The position numbers and the translations under genes were made by a program. Source: an uncultured Pelagibacteraceae bacterium (lineage in GTDB: Bacteria > Pseudomonadota > Alphaproteobacteria > Pelagibacterales > Pelagibacteraceae). From it: a DNA stretch of 49,505 nucleotides. Location: positions 1 to 49,505 of the forward strand of contig CACCHS010000005.1 of assembly GCA_902545825.1 (NCBI GenBank), given 5' to 3'. Under the pieces are notes generated by a model. That model was not told the DNA's origin, made no database searches, and saw nothing but the letters and a program-made list of their open reading frames with translations. This document shows, in pieces, positions 12,528 through 21,906 of this stretch (positions within the stretch are counted from its first letter, which is position 1; the number at the start of each line of letters is the position of its first letter).

Positions 12528-15500
12528 ATGATGAAAAATTTTAATGAAGCATTAATTAGAATTAGATCTAGATCTTCTAATTTTGTTGAACAAGGTAATG
12601 CGTTTGAAAAATTATCAAAAATATATTTTGAAAATGATGACATCCAAAAACAACAATTTAACAAAATTTGGCACTATAAAGATTGGGCTAAAGAAAACCC
12701 AAAATTTTCAAAGACAGATATAGGAATTGACCTTGTTGGAGAATTAAAAAATGACAAGGGTCTTGCAGCAATTCAGTGTAAATTTTTTCAACCTGAATAC
12801 CAAATTACAAAAGAGGATTTAGATTCTTTTGTTTCAGCATCATCTAACGAAATTTTTACAAGACTAATTCTCATAGATACGTCTAATCAGGATTTAGGAT
12901 CAAATGCTAAAAGTATGATTGATAATTTGAATAAAACCTACCAAAGGATACAAAAATTTGATTTAGAAAATTCAAGAATAGATTGGCTTGAATTTGTAGA
13001 AAATGAAAAAATATCTCTATCGAAAAAAAAAGAACCTCTAGACCATCAAATAAAAGCTGTAGCAGAGTCAAAAAAACACTATTCAAATGATGATAGAGGA
13101 AAATTAATTATGGCCTGTGGTACAGGCAAGACATACACAAGTTTGAAAATTGCAGAGGCTATTGCTAACAAAAAATTTGTTTTATACATGGTTCCCTCAT
13201 TAGCATTAATGTCTCAATCAATTAGAGAGTGGAAAAATGATTGTGAAGATGATTTCATAGCTTTTTCAGCCTGTTCAGACAAAAAAGTAGGAAGAATAAG
13301 TAATGATAGTGATCAAATTCAAGTTAGATTGAATGAATTAGCAATTCCCGCAACTACAGATTCTAAAACTTTAGCTGAAGAAATTTCAAAAGTCGAAAAA
13401 AATAAGATGAGAGTTGTTTTCTCAACATATCAATCGATTGATGTGATTTCAGAAGCTCAAAAAAAGTTTAAAATGAGTTCTTTTGATCTTATTATTTGTG
13501 ATGAAGCTCATCGAACTACAGGAGCAACTTTTGAGGACCAAGAGGACTCTCACTTTGTAAAAATTCATGAAGATAAATATGTAAAGGGAAAGAAAAGACT
13601 TTATATGACTGCTACACCAAAAATATTTGGTAATAAGGCAAAGAAAAAAGCAGATGAAGGAAGTGTTGAACTTGCATCAATGGATGATCCAAAAAAATAT
13701 GGTAAAGAATTTTTTAATAGAGGTTTCAACTGGGCAGTAGAAAATAATCTTTTAAGCGATTACAAGGTTGTAATTCTTGCAGTAGACGAGGGTTTAGTTA
13801 ATTCAAATTTACAAAAATCACTTGAAGATGGGACCGAGCTTAAACTTACAGACGCTACTAAAATAATTGGAGTATATAAAGCATTAGCAAAAGTTGGATT
13901 TGATAAAAAAGAAAATGAAAAACTTAAACCAATTAGAAAAGCTTTAGCTTTTAGTCAAAGTATTGAAATTTCTAAAATATTTGAAAAAGAATTTAGCAAC
14001 GTAATAAATGAATATATAGATAATGAAAATATTAAAGATGAGAATAAGATTGATCTTAATGTTGAAGTAAAACATATTGATGGTACTTTTAATGCAGATC
14101 AAAGAAATCACAATCTTAATTGGTTAAAAGGTAATACTGAAAAAAATAATTGTAGAATTCTCTCTAACGTAAAATGTTTATCAGAGGGTGTTGACGTTCC
14201 TAGTCTAGATGCAATTATGTTCTTACATCCTAAAAAGAGCCAAATAGATGTAGTTCAAGCTGTTGGCAGAGTTATGAGGAAAGCAGAGGGAAAAGATCTT
14301 GGTTATGTCATTATACCCGTAACTGTTGCTCCCGGAATTTCTCCAGAGAAAGCACTTAATGATAACGAAAAATATAAAGTTGTTTGGCAAATTGTTAACG
14401 CTCTACGAACCCATGATGAAAGATTAGATAGCAAAGTTAATATGTTGAGTTTGGGTGAGGATGTGTCAGATAAAATTCAAATTGTAACTATGTCTGCTGA
14501 ACAAGATGCCACTACTGCAAAAGTTGAAGATGTAAAAAAGAAAAAACAACAAAAAGATAAAGAAGATGATGTAGTTATTAATATCAATAATGATGATTTA
14601 GAAAAAGAAGATAAAAAAACTTCAGCTGAGGAACAAATGTCATTCGAGCTTGATGATTTATCTCAAGCCATTAAAGCTAAGATAGTACAAAAATGTGGAA
14701 CAAGAGATTATTGGGAAAATTGGGCAAATGATATCGCAAAGATTTCTCAAAATCACATTAACAAGATCAATAAAATTTTATTGAATTCAAAAAGTGAAGA
14801 AAAAAAAATATTTGATAAATTTTTAAAAGAATTGAGAGATGATTTAAATCCAGAAATAACTGAAAATGATGCAGTAGAAATGATAGCGCAACATATAATC
14901 ACAAAACCCGTGTTTGATACTCTTTTTGATGGGAATAATTTTATAAAAGAAAATTCAATTTCAAGGGCCATACAACTCACTATCGATAAAATATATCCAA
15001 GTGAAAATTATCAAGATTTAGATTTACTAAAAAACTTTTATAACAGTGTAAAAAGAAGAGCCCAAGGTATCATTACATCCAAGGGTAAAACAAAACTTAT
15101 AAATGAATTATATGAACGTTTTTTTAAAAATGCATTTCCAATTACAACTCAAAAACTTGGAATTGTTTATACACCCACTGAGATAGTGGATTTTATGATC
15201 AAAACAGTCCAGGAAATTTTATCTGAGGAATTTCAAAAATCTTTAAATGATAGAAACATAAATATCTTAGATCCCTTCACTGGTACCGGTACATTCATAA
15301 CTTCTCTTTTGCAATCCAATTTTATCAAAAAGGAAAATGTTCAATATAAATATGCAAATGAACTACACGCTAACGAGGTTATATTATTAGCATATTATAT
15401 AGCCACTATTAACATTGAGAGCGTATTCCATTCTCTTATGAAAAATAATTATTATCAACCTTTTGAAGGATCTGTATTAACAGACACCTTTCATTTGTAC

Positions 15501-17426
15501 GAACAAGAAAGAGACATGATAGCAGATCTTCTACCAGACAATTCAAAAAAAAGAACCAAACAAAAAAAAAGTAAAATTACAGTAATAATTTCTAATCCTC
15601 CTTATTCGATTGGACAAAAATCAGAAAACGATAACGCTCAAAATGTTAGATATCCAAATCTTGACGAAAAAATAAGATCAACATATGCAAAAGACTCTGT
15701 ATCAGTTAGACAAACAGCTCTTTACGATAGTTATATAAGGAGTTTTAGGTGGGCTAGTGATAGAATTGAAGACAATGGGATAGTTGCGTTTGTTACAAAT
15801 GGTGGCTGGATAGATAGTAAAGCAACAGATGGTTTTCGTAAAAGTATAAAGGATGAATTTAATAAAATATTTGTTTTTAATTTAAGAGGCAATGCAAGAA
15901 CTTCTAGAGAATTACGAAAAAAGGAAGGTGGAAATGTTTTTGGAGAAGGTACGAGAACTCCAATTTCCATAACATTTTTAATTAAAAATTCAAAAATTCA
16001 AAAAAAAGGTGATATATTTTATTACGATATTGGAGATTATCTAAATAAAAAAGATAAATTAAAACATATAGAAAATAGCCAAAGTTTTTATAAGTTTTTA
16101 AAAAATAAGAAAGCTCACAAAATTACTCCAGATAAAAAGAATAATTGGATAAACAAAGGAAGTGAAAAATATTACGATTTTATAAATTTATCTTCAAAAT
16201 CAAAATTTGAAAAAAAAACTATTTTTCATTTAAGTTCTTCAGGTGTAGTTACAAGTAGAGACAAATGGTGTTATAATTTTTCAAAGAAAAAACTAGCTCA
16301 TAATATTAAATCAACTATTAACTTCTACAATGATCAATTAAACAGGATCAAAAATAAAAACTTAGATATCAATGAAATTAAGAAAATAGTAAATAATGAT
16401 AAAACCAAAATCAGCTGGTCTAGGGGTTTATTTCAGAAAATTCAAAAAAAGAAAAAACTTTTTTTTGATGAAAGTAAAATAATGATATCTCAATATAGAC
16501 CATTCACAAAAAACTATGTTTATTTTGATAAAGATTTAAATGAAGTTCAGTATCAATTAGATAAAATTTTTAACAAAGATACAGATCATAACCAAATAAT
16601 TACTTGTACAGGGACTGGTAATAATAATGATTTTTCTGCCTTGATGATAAGCTGTATACCAGATTTTCAAACAATGTTTAATAGCCAATGTTATTCCTTG
16701 AAAAATTTTAGCAATATAATTTTGGATGAAGGTTTATTTTCAAACAAATCTAAAAATTCAAATAATTTTGAGGAAAATGATAACATTACCGATGTTGAGC
16801 TGGAAAATTTTAGAAAATTTTATTCTGATAAAAATATAAGCAAGATAAATATCTTTCACTACACATATGCTTTATTAAACTCAAAAAATTTTATTGATCA
16901 GTTTTCAAATAATCTTAAAAAAGAAAGTATTAGAATACCCATTATTCAAAACAAAGATGATTTTAAAAAGTTTGTTGAAATTGGAAAAAAACTTTCTGAT
17001 CTACATATTAACTATGAAAAAACAAAAAAATACCCATGTGAAATTATAAACTCCAGTAAAAATCAAAAAAATTTAAAAGAAAATTACAGAGTTGAAAAAA
17101 TGTATTTTGGTAAATCTAATGGAGAAATCAATAAATCTGAAATTATATATAACAAATATATTTCTTTGAAGAATATACCATTAGACGCTTATAATTATTT
17201 AGTTAATGGCAAATCCCCAATCGAATGGGTAATGGATCGACAAATATTATCAAAAGATAAAGAGTCAGGAATTATAAATGATCCTAATGATTACGCTAAT
17301 GAAACAATTAAAAATCCTGCTTACCCCTTAGAATTATTACAAAAAATGATTAATCTTTCTATTGAAACTTTAAACCTAGTCAAAAGTTTACCAAAATTAG
17401 AAATAATTGATAATATAAAAAAATAA
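12528..17426 (+). CDS. Type ISP restriction-modification enzyme (nuclease-helicase-methyltransferase)
   Basis: A single 1632-residue polypeptide with all restriction and modification functions. An N-terminal Mrr-like nuclease (GIDLV near 66, QCKFF at 83-87), an SF2 translocase (CGTGKT Walker A near 196, DEAH near 325, TATPK, QAVGRVMRK), a gamma-class N6-adenine methyltransferase (DPFTGTGTF near 915, NPPYSI near 1022) and a C-terminal region of about 500 residues for target recognition. This order and length match single-chain type ISP enzymes such as LlaGI. It protects against unmodified invading DNA. Two ATGs are adjacent at the start. Only gene of cassette D. Confidence 0.9.
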   Translation: MMKNFNEALIRIRSRSSNFVEQGNAFEKLSKIYFENDDIQKQQFNKIWHYKDWAKENPKFSKTDIGIDLVGELKNDKGLAAIQCKFFQPEYQITKEDLDSFVSASSNEIFTRLILIDTSNQDLGSNAKSMIDNLNKTYQRIQKFDLENSRIDWLEFVENEKISLSKKKEPLDHQIKAVAESKKHYSNDDRGKLIMACGTGKTYTSLKIAEAIANKKFVLYMVPSLALMSQSIREWKNDCEDDFIAFSACSDKKVGRISNDSDQIQVRLNELAIPATTDSKTLAEEISKVEKNKMRVVFSTYQSIDVISEAQKKFKMSSFDLIICDEAHRTTGATFEDQEDSHFVKIHEDKYVKGKKRLYMTATPKIFGNKAKKKADEGSVELASMDDPKKYGKEFFNRGFNWAVENNLLSDYKVVILAVDEGLVNSNLQKSLEDGTELKLTDATKIIGVYKALAKVGFDKKENEKLKPIRKALAFSQSIEISKIFEKEFSNVINEYIDNENIKDENKIDLNVEVKHIDGTFNADQRNHNLNWLKGNTEKNNCRILSNVKCLSEGVDVPSLDAIMFLHPKKSQIDVVQAVGRVMRKAEGKDLGYVIIPVTVAPGISPEKALNDNEKYKVVWQIVNALRTHDERLDSKVNMLSLGEDVSDKIQIVTMSAEQDATTAKVEDVKKKKQQKDKEDDVVININNDDLEKEDKKTSAEEQMSFELDDLSQAIKAKIVQKCGTRDYWENWANDIAKISQNHINKINKILLNSKSEEKKIFDKFLKELRDDLNPEITENDAVEMIAQHIITKPVFDTLFDGNNFIKENSISRAIQLTIDKIYPSENYQDLDLLKNFYNSVKRRAQGIITSKGKTKLINELYERFFKNAFPITTQKLGIVYTPTEIVDFMIKTVQEILSEEFQKSLNDRNINILDPFTGTGTFITSLLQSNFIKKENVQYKYANELHANEVILLAYYIATINIESVFHSLMKNNYYQPFEGSVLTDTFHLYEQERDMIADLLPDNSKKRTKQKKSKITVIISNPPYSIGQKSENDNAQNVRYPNLDEKIRSTYAKDSVSVRQTALYDSYIRSFRWASDRIEDNGIVAFVTNGGWIDSKATDGFRKSIKDEFNKIFVFNLRGNARTSRELRKKEGGNVFGEGTRTPISITFLIKNSKIQKKGDIFYYDIGDYLNKKDKLKHIENSQSFYKFLKNKKAHKITPDKKNNWINKGSEKYYDFINLSSKSKFEKKTIFHLSSSGVVTSRDKWCYNFSKKKLAHNIKSTINFYNDQLNRIKNKNLDINEIKKIVNNDKTKISWSRGLFQKIQKKKKLFFDESKIMISQYRPFTKNYVYFDKDLNEVQYQLDKIFNKDTDHNQIITCTGTGNNNDFSALMISCIPDFQTMFNSQCYSLKNFSNIILDEGLFSNKSKNSNNFEENDNITDVELENFRKFYSDKNISKINIFHYTYALLNSKNFIDQFSNNLKKESIRIPIIQNKDDFKKFVEIGKKLSDLHINYEKTKKYPCEIINSSKNQKNLKENYRVEKMYFGKSNGEINKSEIIYNKYISLKNIPLDAYNYLVNGKSPIEWVMDRQILSKDKESGIINDPNDYANETIKNPAYPLELLQKMINLSIETLNLVKSLPKLEIIDNIKK

Positions 17427-17433
17427 ATTAACG

Positions 17434-17453
17434 TTCACTACAAATTCACTACA
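17434..17453. repeat. CACTAC pair, 11-bp period (cassette D right end)
   Basis: CACTAC at 17436 and 17447; the 20-bp unit is identical to 12477-12496. It lies 8 bp after the R-M gene stop and about 100 bp from the CCA end of tRNA-Thr. Identity of the two ends marks the element borders. Confidence 0.6.
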
Positions 17454-17554
17454 AAGAGTTCTTCCTTCTTCCTTTCTATATTCTTATTCAACAATTTTTT
17501 TATTTAAAAAAATAAAGTTATTTTAGTCTTTATTTGAAATAAGTTAGATTTTAG

Positions 17555-17630
17555 TGGTGCCCCCGCACGGATTCGAACCGCGGACCTATTGATTACAAAT
17601 CAATTGCTCTACCAGCTGAGCTACAAGGGC
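17555..17630 (-). tRNA. tRNA-Thr(UGU)
   Basis: Read on the minus strand: acceptor GCCCTTG with CGGGGGC (two G-U pairs), anticodon stem ATTGA/TCAAT with loop TTTGTAA, anticodon TGT, T-loop TTCGAAT, encoded CCA. Its 3' half is the integration target of cassettes C and D. The gene faces tRNA-Val across the insertions. Confidence 0.97.
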
Positions 17631-17647
17631 ACATTTTTGACAAAAGT

Positions 17648-17676
17648 GTTATATAAAAAGTATTTAGTTTATTCAA
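17648..17676 (-). promoter_or_regulatory. Promoter of tRNA-Thr
   Basis: On the minus strand TTGAAT (17671-17676) is followed by a 17-bp spacer and TATAAC (17648-17653), ending 17 bp before the tRNA 5' end. This promoter is on the core-genome side of the att site, unlike that of tRNA-Leu. Confidence 0.6.
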
Positions 17677-17707
17677 TACATTTAGATGAAATAAAAAAAC
17701 TGTGTCT

Positions 17708-18793
17708 ATGACTAAAAAACTAATTATTTTCATTCCGTCAATTGAAGAAGGTGGAGTTGAGAAAAACTTATTTATCATAGCAAACTATCTTGCACGAAAA
17801 AAAATAAATATTGAAGTCTTGACCTGTAACTCAAATAAATCAAAATATTTTAATAAAAAAATTAAATTTATCGGTCCAAAAAGTTTTTTTTGGCAAAATA
17901 AATCAAGACCAATAAAATATCTAGTTTGTATGTTTTTTCTTTTTATAAATTTATTTAAGAGAAGAACAAACAAACTTATTTTTGCTTTTCAAGCAAATAT
18001 ATATGCAATCTTAATAGCCAAAATTTTATGGACTAAAATTATTGTAAGAGCTAATTCAGCACCAAGTGGTTGGTCACATAGCATAGTTAAAAAAAAATTA
18101 TATTCAATAATGATAAATTTAGCTGACGATGTAATGGTAAACTCAAATGATTTTAGAAGAGAATTTAATAAAAATTTTAAAATTAAATCAAAATGTATTT
18201 ATAATCCTTTTTATAATACGAAATTAAATATAAATTATAAAAAACCTCTTTTTCAAAAAAAATCTTTGAAAATTTTATCAATTGGAAGATTGACCGAACA
18301 AAAAGATCATATGACATTACTTAAAGCTGTAAAATTAATTAATCCCGCCAATAGACCTGAATTAGTCATTATTGGTAAGGGAAATGAATATATTAATTTG
18401 AAAAATTTTATAATTTCAAACCATCTTCACAATAAAGTGAAACTTATAGGGTATAAAGCCAATGCTTACAATTTTATAAAAAAATGTGATATATTTGTTC
18501 TTACCTCAAAGTACGAAGGTCTACCAAATGTTTTACTCGAGGCGCAATTTTTAAAAAAATATATTATTTCAAGCAATTGTCCAACTGGTCCTAAGGAAAT
18601 ACTACTTAATGGAAAAGCGGGTGATTTGTTTAAGATAGGTGATTATAAAAAACTTGCTGACTACATAAATAATTATAATTCAAATAAAAAAAAAATAAAA
18701 AAAAAAATAAATTATGGGGTAAGTAAGTTCTATAGATTTGATTATAATTTAAATTGCGAGAAATATTATAAATTTATTTTAGAGAATTTTTAG
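17708..18793 (+). CDS. Glycosyltransferase, GT4 family
   Basis: About 361 residues from ATG 17708; a GTG at 17702 is an alternative in-frame start. The N-terminal domain has the donor-acceptor turn PSIEEGGVEKN. The C-terminal domain has ILSIGRLTEQKDH, LVIIGKG, KVKLIGY, and SKYEGLPNVLLEA, the E-x7-E nucleotide-sugar binding motif of GT4 enzymes. It probably adds a sugar to a cell-surface glycan or lipid; the substrate cannot be told. The 3' end overlaps the convergent rlmB by 20 bp. Confidence 0.9.
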   Translation: MTKKLIIFIPSIEEGGVEKNLFIIANYLARKKINIEVLTCNSNKSKYFNKKIKFIGPKSFFWQNKSRPIKYLVCMFFLFINLFKRRTNKLIFAFQANIYAILIAKILWTKIIVRANSAPSGWSHSIVKKKLYSIMINLADDVMVNSNDFRREFNKNFKIKSKCIYNPFYNTKLNINYKKPLFQKKSLKILSIGRLTEQKDHMTLLKAVKLINPANRPELVIIGKGNEYINLKNFIISNHLHNKVKLIGYKANAYNFIKKCDIFVLTSKYEGLPNVLLEAQFLKKYIISSNCPTGPKEILLNGKAGDLFKIGDYKKLADYINNYNSNKKKIKKKINYGVSKFYRFDYNLNCEKYYKFILENF

Positions 18794-19526
18794 TTTTGAA
18801 GAAATCAATATGATGAAATACTATTGCCGCACTATTTGAAATGTTTAAACTCTCAATTTTATCATTTATTTTAATTTTAACTAAATAGTCAGTATAAGTA
18901 AGAGTATGTTTGCTAATCCCATATCCTTCAGATCCAAATAGTAAAACATTATTGCCCCTCCAATCGACATCTATAAAATTTTTTTTTCCCGTAGAGTCAA
19001 ATCCATAAACCCAAAAATTTTTATCCCTTAAATATTTTAATGTTGAATTAATATTTGAAACTTTGAATATGTTTAGGTGTTCAATTGCACCACTTGATGA
19101 TTTATACATCAATTTACTTTCAGATGGAAAATGTCTTTCTTTAACTATAAGTCCATCTAGGTTAAATGAAGCCGCGCTTCTTATTATTGATCCAATATTT
19201 CTAGCATCTGTAACTTCGTCTAAACAAACAAAATTTAAATTATTTTTATTTTTAATAAATTCTTTCAATATTATCTCATCTAAATGCTCTATCTCAGCTA
19301 CAAAACCTTGATGTAGCAAACCATCTTTTGTAGAGTATTTATCAAGTTCTTTTTTAGTTTTAAAAAATACCTTTAAATCTTTTAATAAATTTTTACGTGT
19401 GGATTCTCTGTGTATTATTTTTTTTGCTTCTTCTGTTAAAAAAATTCTTAAAACCTTTCTCTTTGGGTTTTTAAGAGCTTCTATTACAGGATGCTTTCCA
19501 ACGATAAAAAAAGACGACTTATTCAT
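18774..19526 (-). CDS. rlmB: 23S rRNA 2'-O-ribose methyltransferase (TrmH/SpoU family)
   Basis: A 250-residue SPOUT enzyme. The N-terminal substrate-binding domain starts with FIVGKHPVIEAL. The knotted catalytic domain shows DEVTDARNIGSIIRSA (motif 1), LLFGSEGYGIS (motif 2) and SLNISNSAAI (motif 3), which bind SAM. RlmB methylates G2251 of 23S rRNA in E. coli; the equivalent role is inferred. It is transcribed away from the tRNA-Tyr-tuf operon. Confidence 0.9.
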   Translation of the reverse strand: MNKSSFFIVGKHPVIEALKNPKRKVLRIFLTEEAKKIIHRESTRKNLLKDLKVFFKTKKELDKYSTKDGLLHQGFVAEIEHLDEIILKEFIKNKNNLNFVCLDEVTDARNIGSIIRSAASFNLDGLIVKERHFPSESKLMYKSSSGAIEHLNIFKVSNINSTLKYLRDKNFWVYGFDSTGKKNFIDVDWRGNNVLLFGSEGYGISKHTLTYTDYLVKIKINDKIESLNISNSAAIVFHHIDFFKTKNSLK

Positions 19527-19580
19527 TAATTATCTTATATTTTATAAGCTTTTTTGCTGGTTTTGCTATTAATTCTGATA

Positions 19581-19608
19581 TTGCATTTATACGATAAAAA
19601 TATATAAA
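19581..19608 (+). promoter_or_regulatory. Candidate promoter of the tRNA-Tyr, tRNA-Gly, tuf operon
   Basis: TTGCAT (19581-19586), 16-bp spacer, TATAAA (19603-19608). It would give a leader of about 45 nt before tRNA-Tyr. An alternative TTGAAC/TACTAA pair at 19631-19658 would start inside the tRNA and is less likely. Confidence 0.45.
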
Positions 19609-19637
19609 ACGCTTGTTGTTTAAAGCTTTATTGAACA

Positions 19638-19653
19638 AGGGGACGCTTCCCCT
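19638..19653 (+). promoter_or_regulatory. Leader hairpin before tRNA-Tyr
   Basis: AGGGGA (19638-19643) and TCCCCT (19648-19653) form a 6-bp stem with loop CGCT. The TCCCCT arm could also pair with the GGAGGGG 5' strand of the tRNA, so the leader may affect precursor folding or processing. Confidence 0.4.
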
Positions 19654-19662
19654 ACTAAAATA

Positions 19663-19748
<86 letters not shown>

Positions 19749-19790
19749 TTTAATAAGGTTTTAAAGACTTGGAGTGATGTACTTGGGTAT

Positions 19791-19864
19791 GCGGGTGTAG
19801 TTCAATGGTAGAACGCTAGCCTTCCAAGCTGGATGTAAGGGTTCGATTCCCTTTACCCGCTCCA
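19791..19864 (+). tRNA. tRNA-Gly(UCC)
   Basis: Acceptor GCGGGTG paired to TACCCGC (one G-U), anticodon loop CTTCCAA with anticodon TCC, T-loop TTCGATT, encoded CCA. Ends 34 bp before tuf, so it is probably cut from a tRNA-tuf transcript. Confidence 0.97.
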
Positions 19865-19898
19865 AAAAATTAAAAATTAAAGTGAGGATATAAAAGTA

Positions 19899-21089
19899 AT
19901 GTCGAAGGAAAAATTTAATAGAAATAAACCGCATTGTAACATAGGTACAATCGGTCACGTAGACCACGGTAAAACAACACTAACTGCTGCTATCACAAAA
20001 GTATTATCAGAAAAAGGTGGTGCTCAATTTACAGCATATGATCAAATTGATAAAGCTCCTGAAGAAAAAGAGAGAGGTATAACAATTTCAACAGCGCATG
20101 TTGAGTACGAAACAGATAAAAGACATTATGCTCACGTTGATTGTCCAGGACATGCTGACTACGTGAAAAATATGATCACAGGTGCAGCACAAATGGATGG
20201 TGCAATTTTAGTAGTTAATGCTGCAGATGGCCCAATGCCACAAACAAGAGAGCATATTCTTTTAGCAAGACAAGTTGGTGTTCCAGCAATTGTTGTTTTT
20301 TTAAACAAAGTTGATCAAGTTAAAGATAAAGAGCTGATTGAACTAGTTGAAGAAGAAATTAAAGAACTTTTAACTTCTTATAAATTTCCAGGAGACAAAA
20401 CTCCAATCGTAAAAGGTTCAGCTTTAGCTGCGGTTGAAGGTAAAGATGATGAAATTGGAAAGAATGCAATTATGGAATTGATGAAAGCTGTGGATGAACA
20501 TATCCCACAACCAGATAGACCAAAAGATAAACCATTTCTTATGCCAGTAGAAGATGTATTTTCTATTTCTGGTAGAGGTACTGTTGTTACAGGAAGAGTG
20601 GAACAAGGAGTTGTAAAGACTGGTGAAGAAATAGAAATTGTTGGGATAAAAGAAACAAAAAAATCTGTTTGCACAGGTGTTGAAATGTTTAGAAAAATTT
20701 TAGATACAGGTGAAGCGGGTGATAACATTGGAGCGCTTTTAAGAGGTGTTGAAAGAACAGATGTTGAAAGAGGACAAGTTCTATGTAAACCTGGATCAAT
20801 TACACCACACACTGAATTTGAAGCTCAAGCGTATGTACTTAAAAAAGAAGAAGGTGGAAGACACACACCATTCTTTACAAAATACAGACCTCAGTTTTAC
20901 TTTAGAACAACAGATGTAACAGGTGAAGTTGAGCTTCCATCCGGTACTGAGATGGTAATGCCAGGTGACGACGCGAAATTTAAAGTTAAATTAATTACAC
21001 CGATTGCGATGAGCGAAAAATTAAATTTTGCAATACGTGAAGGTGGAAGAACTGTAGGAGCTGGAGTAGTAACTAAAATTATTAAGTAA
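19899..21089 (+). CDS. tuf: Elongation factor Tu
   Basis: A 396-residue GTPase that delivers aminoacyl-tRNA to the ribosome. GHVDHGKT (P-loop, 19-26), RGITI (switch I, 59-63), DCPGH (81-85), NKVD (136-139) and SALAA are all present, followed by the two beta-barrel domains. Full length. A GAGGA Shine-Dalgarno lies upstream. It is the only tuf in the window: the usual second copy after fusA is missing here. Confidence 0.99.
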   Translation: MSKEKFNRNKPHCNIGTIGHVDHGKTTLTAAITKVLSEKGGAQFTAYDQIDKAPEEKERGITISTAHVEYETDKRHYAHVDCPGHADYVKNMITGAAQMDGAILVVNAADGPMPQTREHILLARQVGVPAIVVFLNKVDQVKDKELIELVEEEIKELLTSYKFPGDKTPIVKGSALAAVEGKDDEIGKNAIMELMKAVDEHIPQPDRPKDKPFLMPVEDVFSISGRGTVVTGRVEQGVVKTGEEIEIVGIKETKKSVCTGVEMFRKILDTGEAGDNIGALLRGVERTDVERGQVLCKPGSITPHTEFEAQAYVLKKEEGGRHTPFFTKYRPQFYFRTTDVTGEVELPSGTEMVMPGDDAKFKVKLITPIAMSEKLNFAIREGGRTVGAGVVTKIIK

Positions 21090-21098
21090 GCTACCAAT

Positions 21099-21174
21099 AG
21101 GAGTGTAGCTCAATTGGTAGAGCGCCGGTCTCCAAAACCGGAGGTTGGGGGTTCGATTCCCTCCGCTCCTGCCA
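21099..21174 (+). tRNA. tRNA-Trp(CCA)
   Basis: Acceptor AGGAGTG/CGCTCCT, anticodon stem CCGGT/ACCGG with loop CTCCAAA, anticodon CCA, T-loop TTCGATT, discriminator G and encoded CCA. It lies between tuf and secE, 9 bp after the tuf stop and 10 bp before secE, as in many proteobacteria. Confidence 0.97.
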
Positions 21175-21184
21175 AAAAATTATT

Positions 21185-21376
21185 ATGAGAAATCCATTGA
21201 AATTTATTCAGGAAGTAAAACAAGAGGCTTTCAAAGTCTCTTGGCCAACAAGAAAAGAAACAATCCAGGGAAGTCTGATGGTTGTTGCAATGGCTATTGT
21301 TGCTGCAATATTCTTTTTATTGCTTGATCAAGTTTTAAAATTTTTCCTAGAACTAGTACTTAAGGTAAGCATCTAA
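21185..21376 (+). CDS. secE: Preprotein translocase subunit SecE
   Basis: A 63-residue short-form SecE that stabilises SecY in the Sec translocon. The amphipathic N-terminal helix contains EVKQEAFKVSWPTRKE, the family signature, followed by one transmembrane helix. The stop overlaps the nusG start by 1 nt (TAATG). Confidence 0.97.
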   Translation: MRNPLKFIQEVKQEAFKVSWPTRKETIQGSLMVVAMAIVAAIFFLLLDQVLKFFLELVLKVSI

Positions 21377-21906
21377 TGAAAAACTGGTATATAGTACAAT
21401 CACATTCGAGTTTCGAGAATAAAGTTGCACAATTAATTAAAGAGGAAGCGGAAAAGGCTAAAATAGCTGACAAATTTGATGAAATTGTTGTTCCAACCCA
21501 CGATGTAACTGAGGTTAAAAGAGGAAAACGAGTACAAAGAAAAAAAAAATTCTTTCCAGGATATGTGTTAATTAAAAGTGAAATGGATAATAATATTTAC
21601 CATATGATCAAAGGAATTAAAAAAGTAAGCGGTTTTTTAGGATCAAAAGGAATCCCAGCACCTGTGTCTGAAAAAGAAATTGAAAAAATATTAGGACAAA
21701 TCAAAGATGGGGTGACTCAGGGTCAGAGCGGTATTGAATATTCCGTTGGGGAAAAAGTACAAGTTATAGATGGTCCATTTGCATCATTTAATGGAATGGT
21801 CGAGGATATAGATGAGGAAAAATCGAGACTAAAAGTTTCCGTTCTTATTTTTGGCAGACCAACGCCAGTAGAATTAGAATATAATCAGGTAGAAAAGGTT
21901 AGTTAA
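21376..21906 (+). CDS. nusG: Transcription antitermination factor NusG
   Basis: A 176-residue factor that binds RNA polymerase and couples it to ribosomes or Rho. The NGN domain begins [15 protein letters not shown]; the C-terminal KOW domain reads [16 protein letters not shown]. Start and stop overlap neighbours by 1 nt, indicating coupled translation with secE and rplK. Confidence 0.98.
   Translation: MKNWYIVQSHSSFENKVAQLIKEEAEKAKIADKFDEIVVPTHDVTEVKRGKRVQRKKKFFPGYVLIKSEMDNNIYHMIKGIKKVSGFLGSKGIPAPVSEKEIEKILGQIKDGVTQGQSGIEYSVGEKVQVIDGPFASFNGMVEDIDEEKSRLKVSVLIFGRPTPVELEYNQVEKVS

Larger units (their letters stand above)
12352..17554. mobile_element. Cassette D: 5.2-kb single-gene element carrying a type ISP R-M enzyme
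   Basis: Bounded by the tRNA-Thr copies at 12352-12400 and 17555-17603. Identical 20-bp CACTAC pairs lie inside both ends (12477-12496 and 17434-17453). The only gene is the 1632-residue restriction-modification protein. No recombinase. The 17427-17554 stretch is AT-rich with no gene. Confidence 0.75.

Noticed and set aside
12440..12664. Minus-strand frame of 74 codons at the left end of cassette D
   Set aside because: It overlaps the strongly supported R-M gene and the repeat pair and has no recognisable product.
19631..19661. TTGAAC and TACTAAAAT as promoter of tRNA-Tyr
   Set aside because: The start point would fall at or inside the tRNA 5' end, and a hairpin occupies the spacer. The upstream TTGCAT/TATAAA pair fits better.
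20378..20812. Long minus-strand frame inside tuf
   Set aside because: Antisense shadow of the highly conserved EF-Tu sequence; the protein has no domain.
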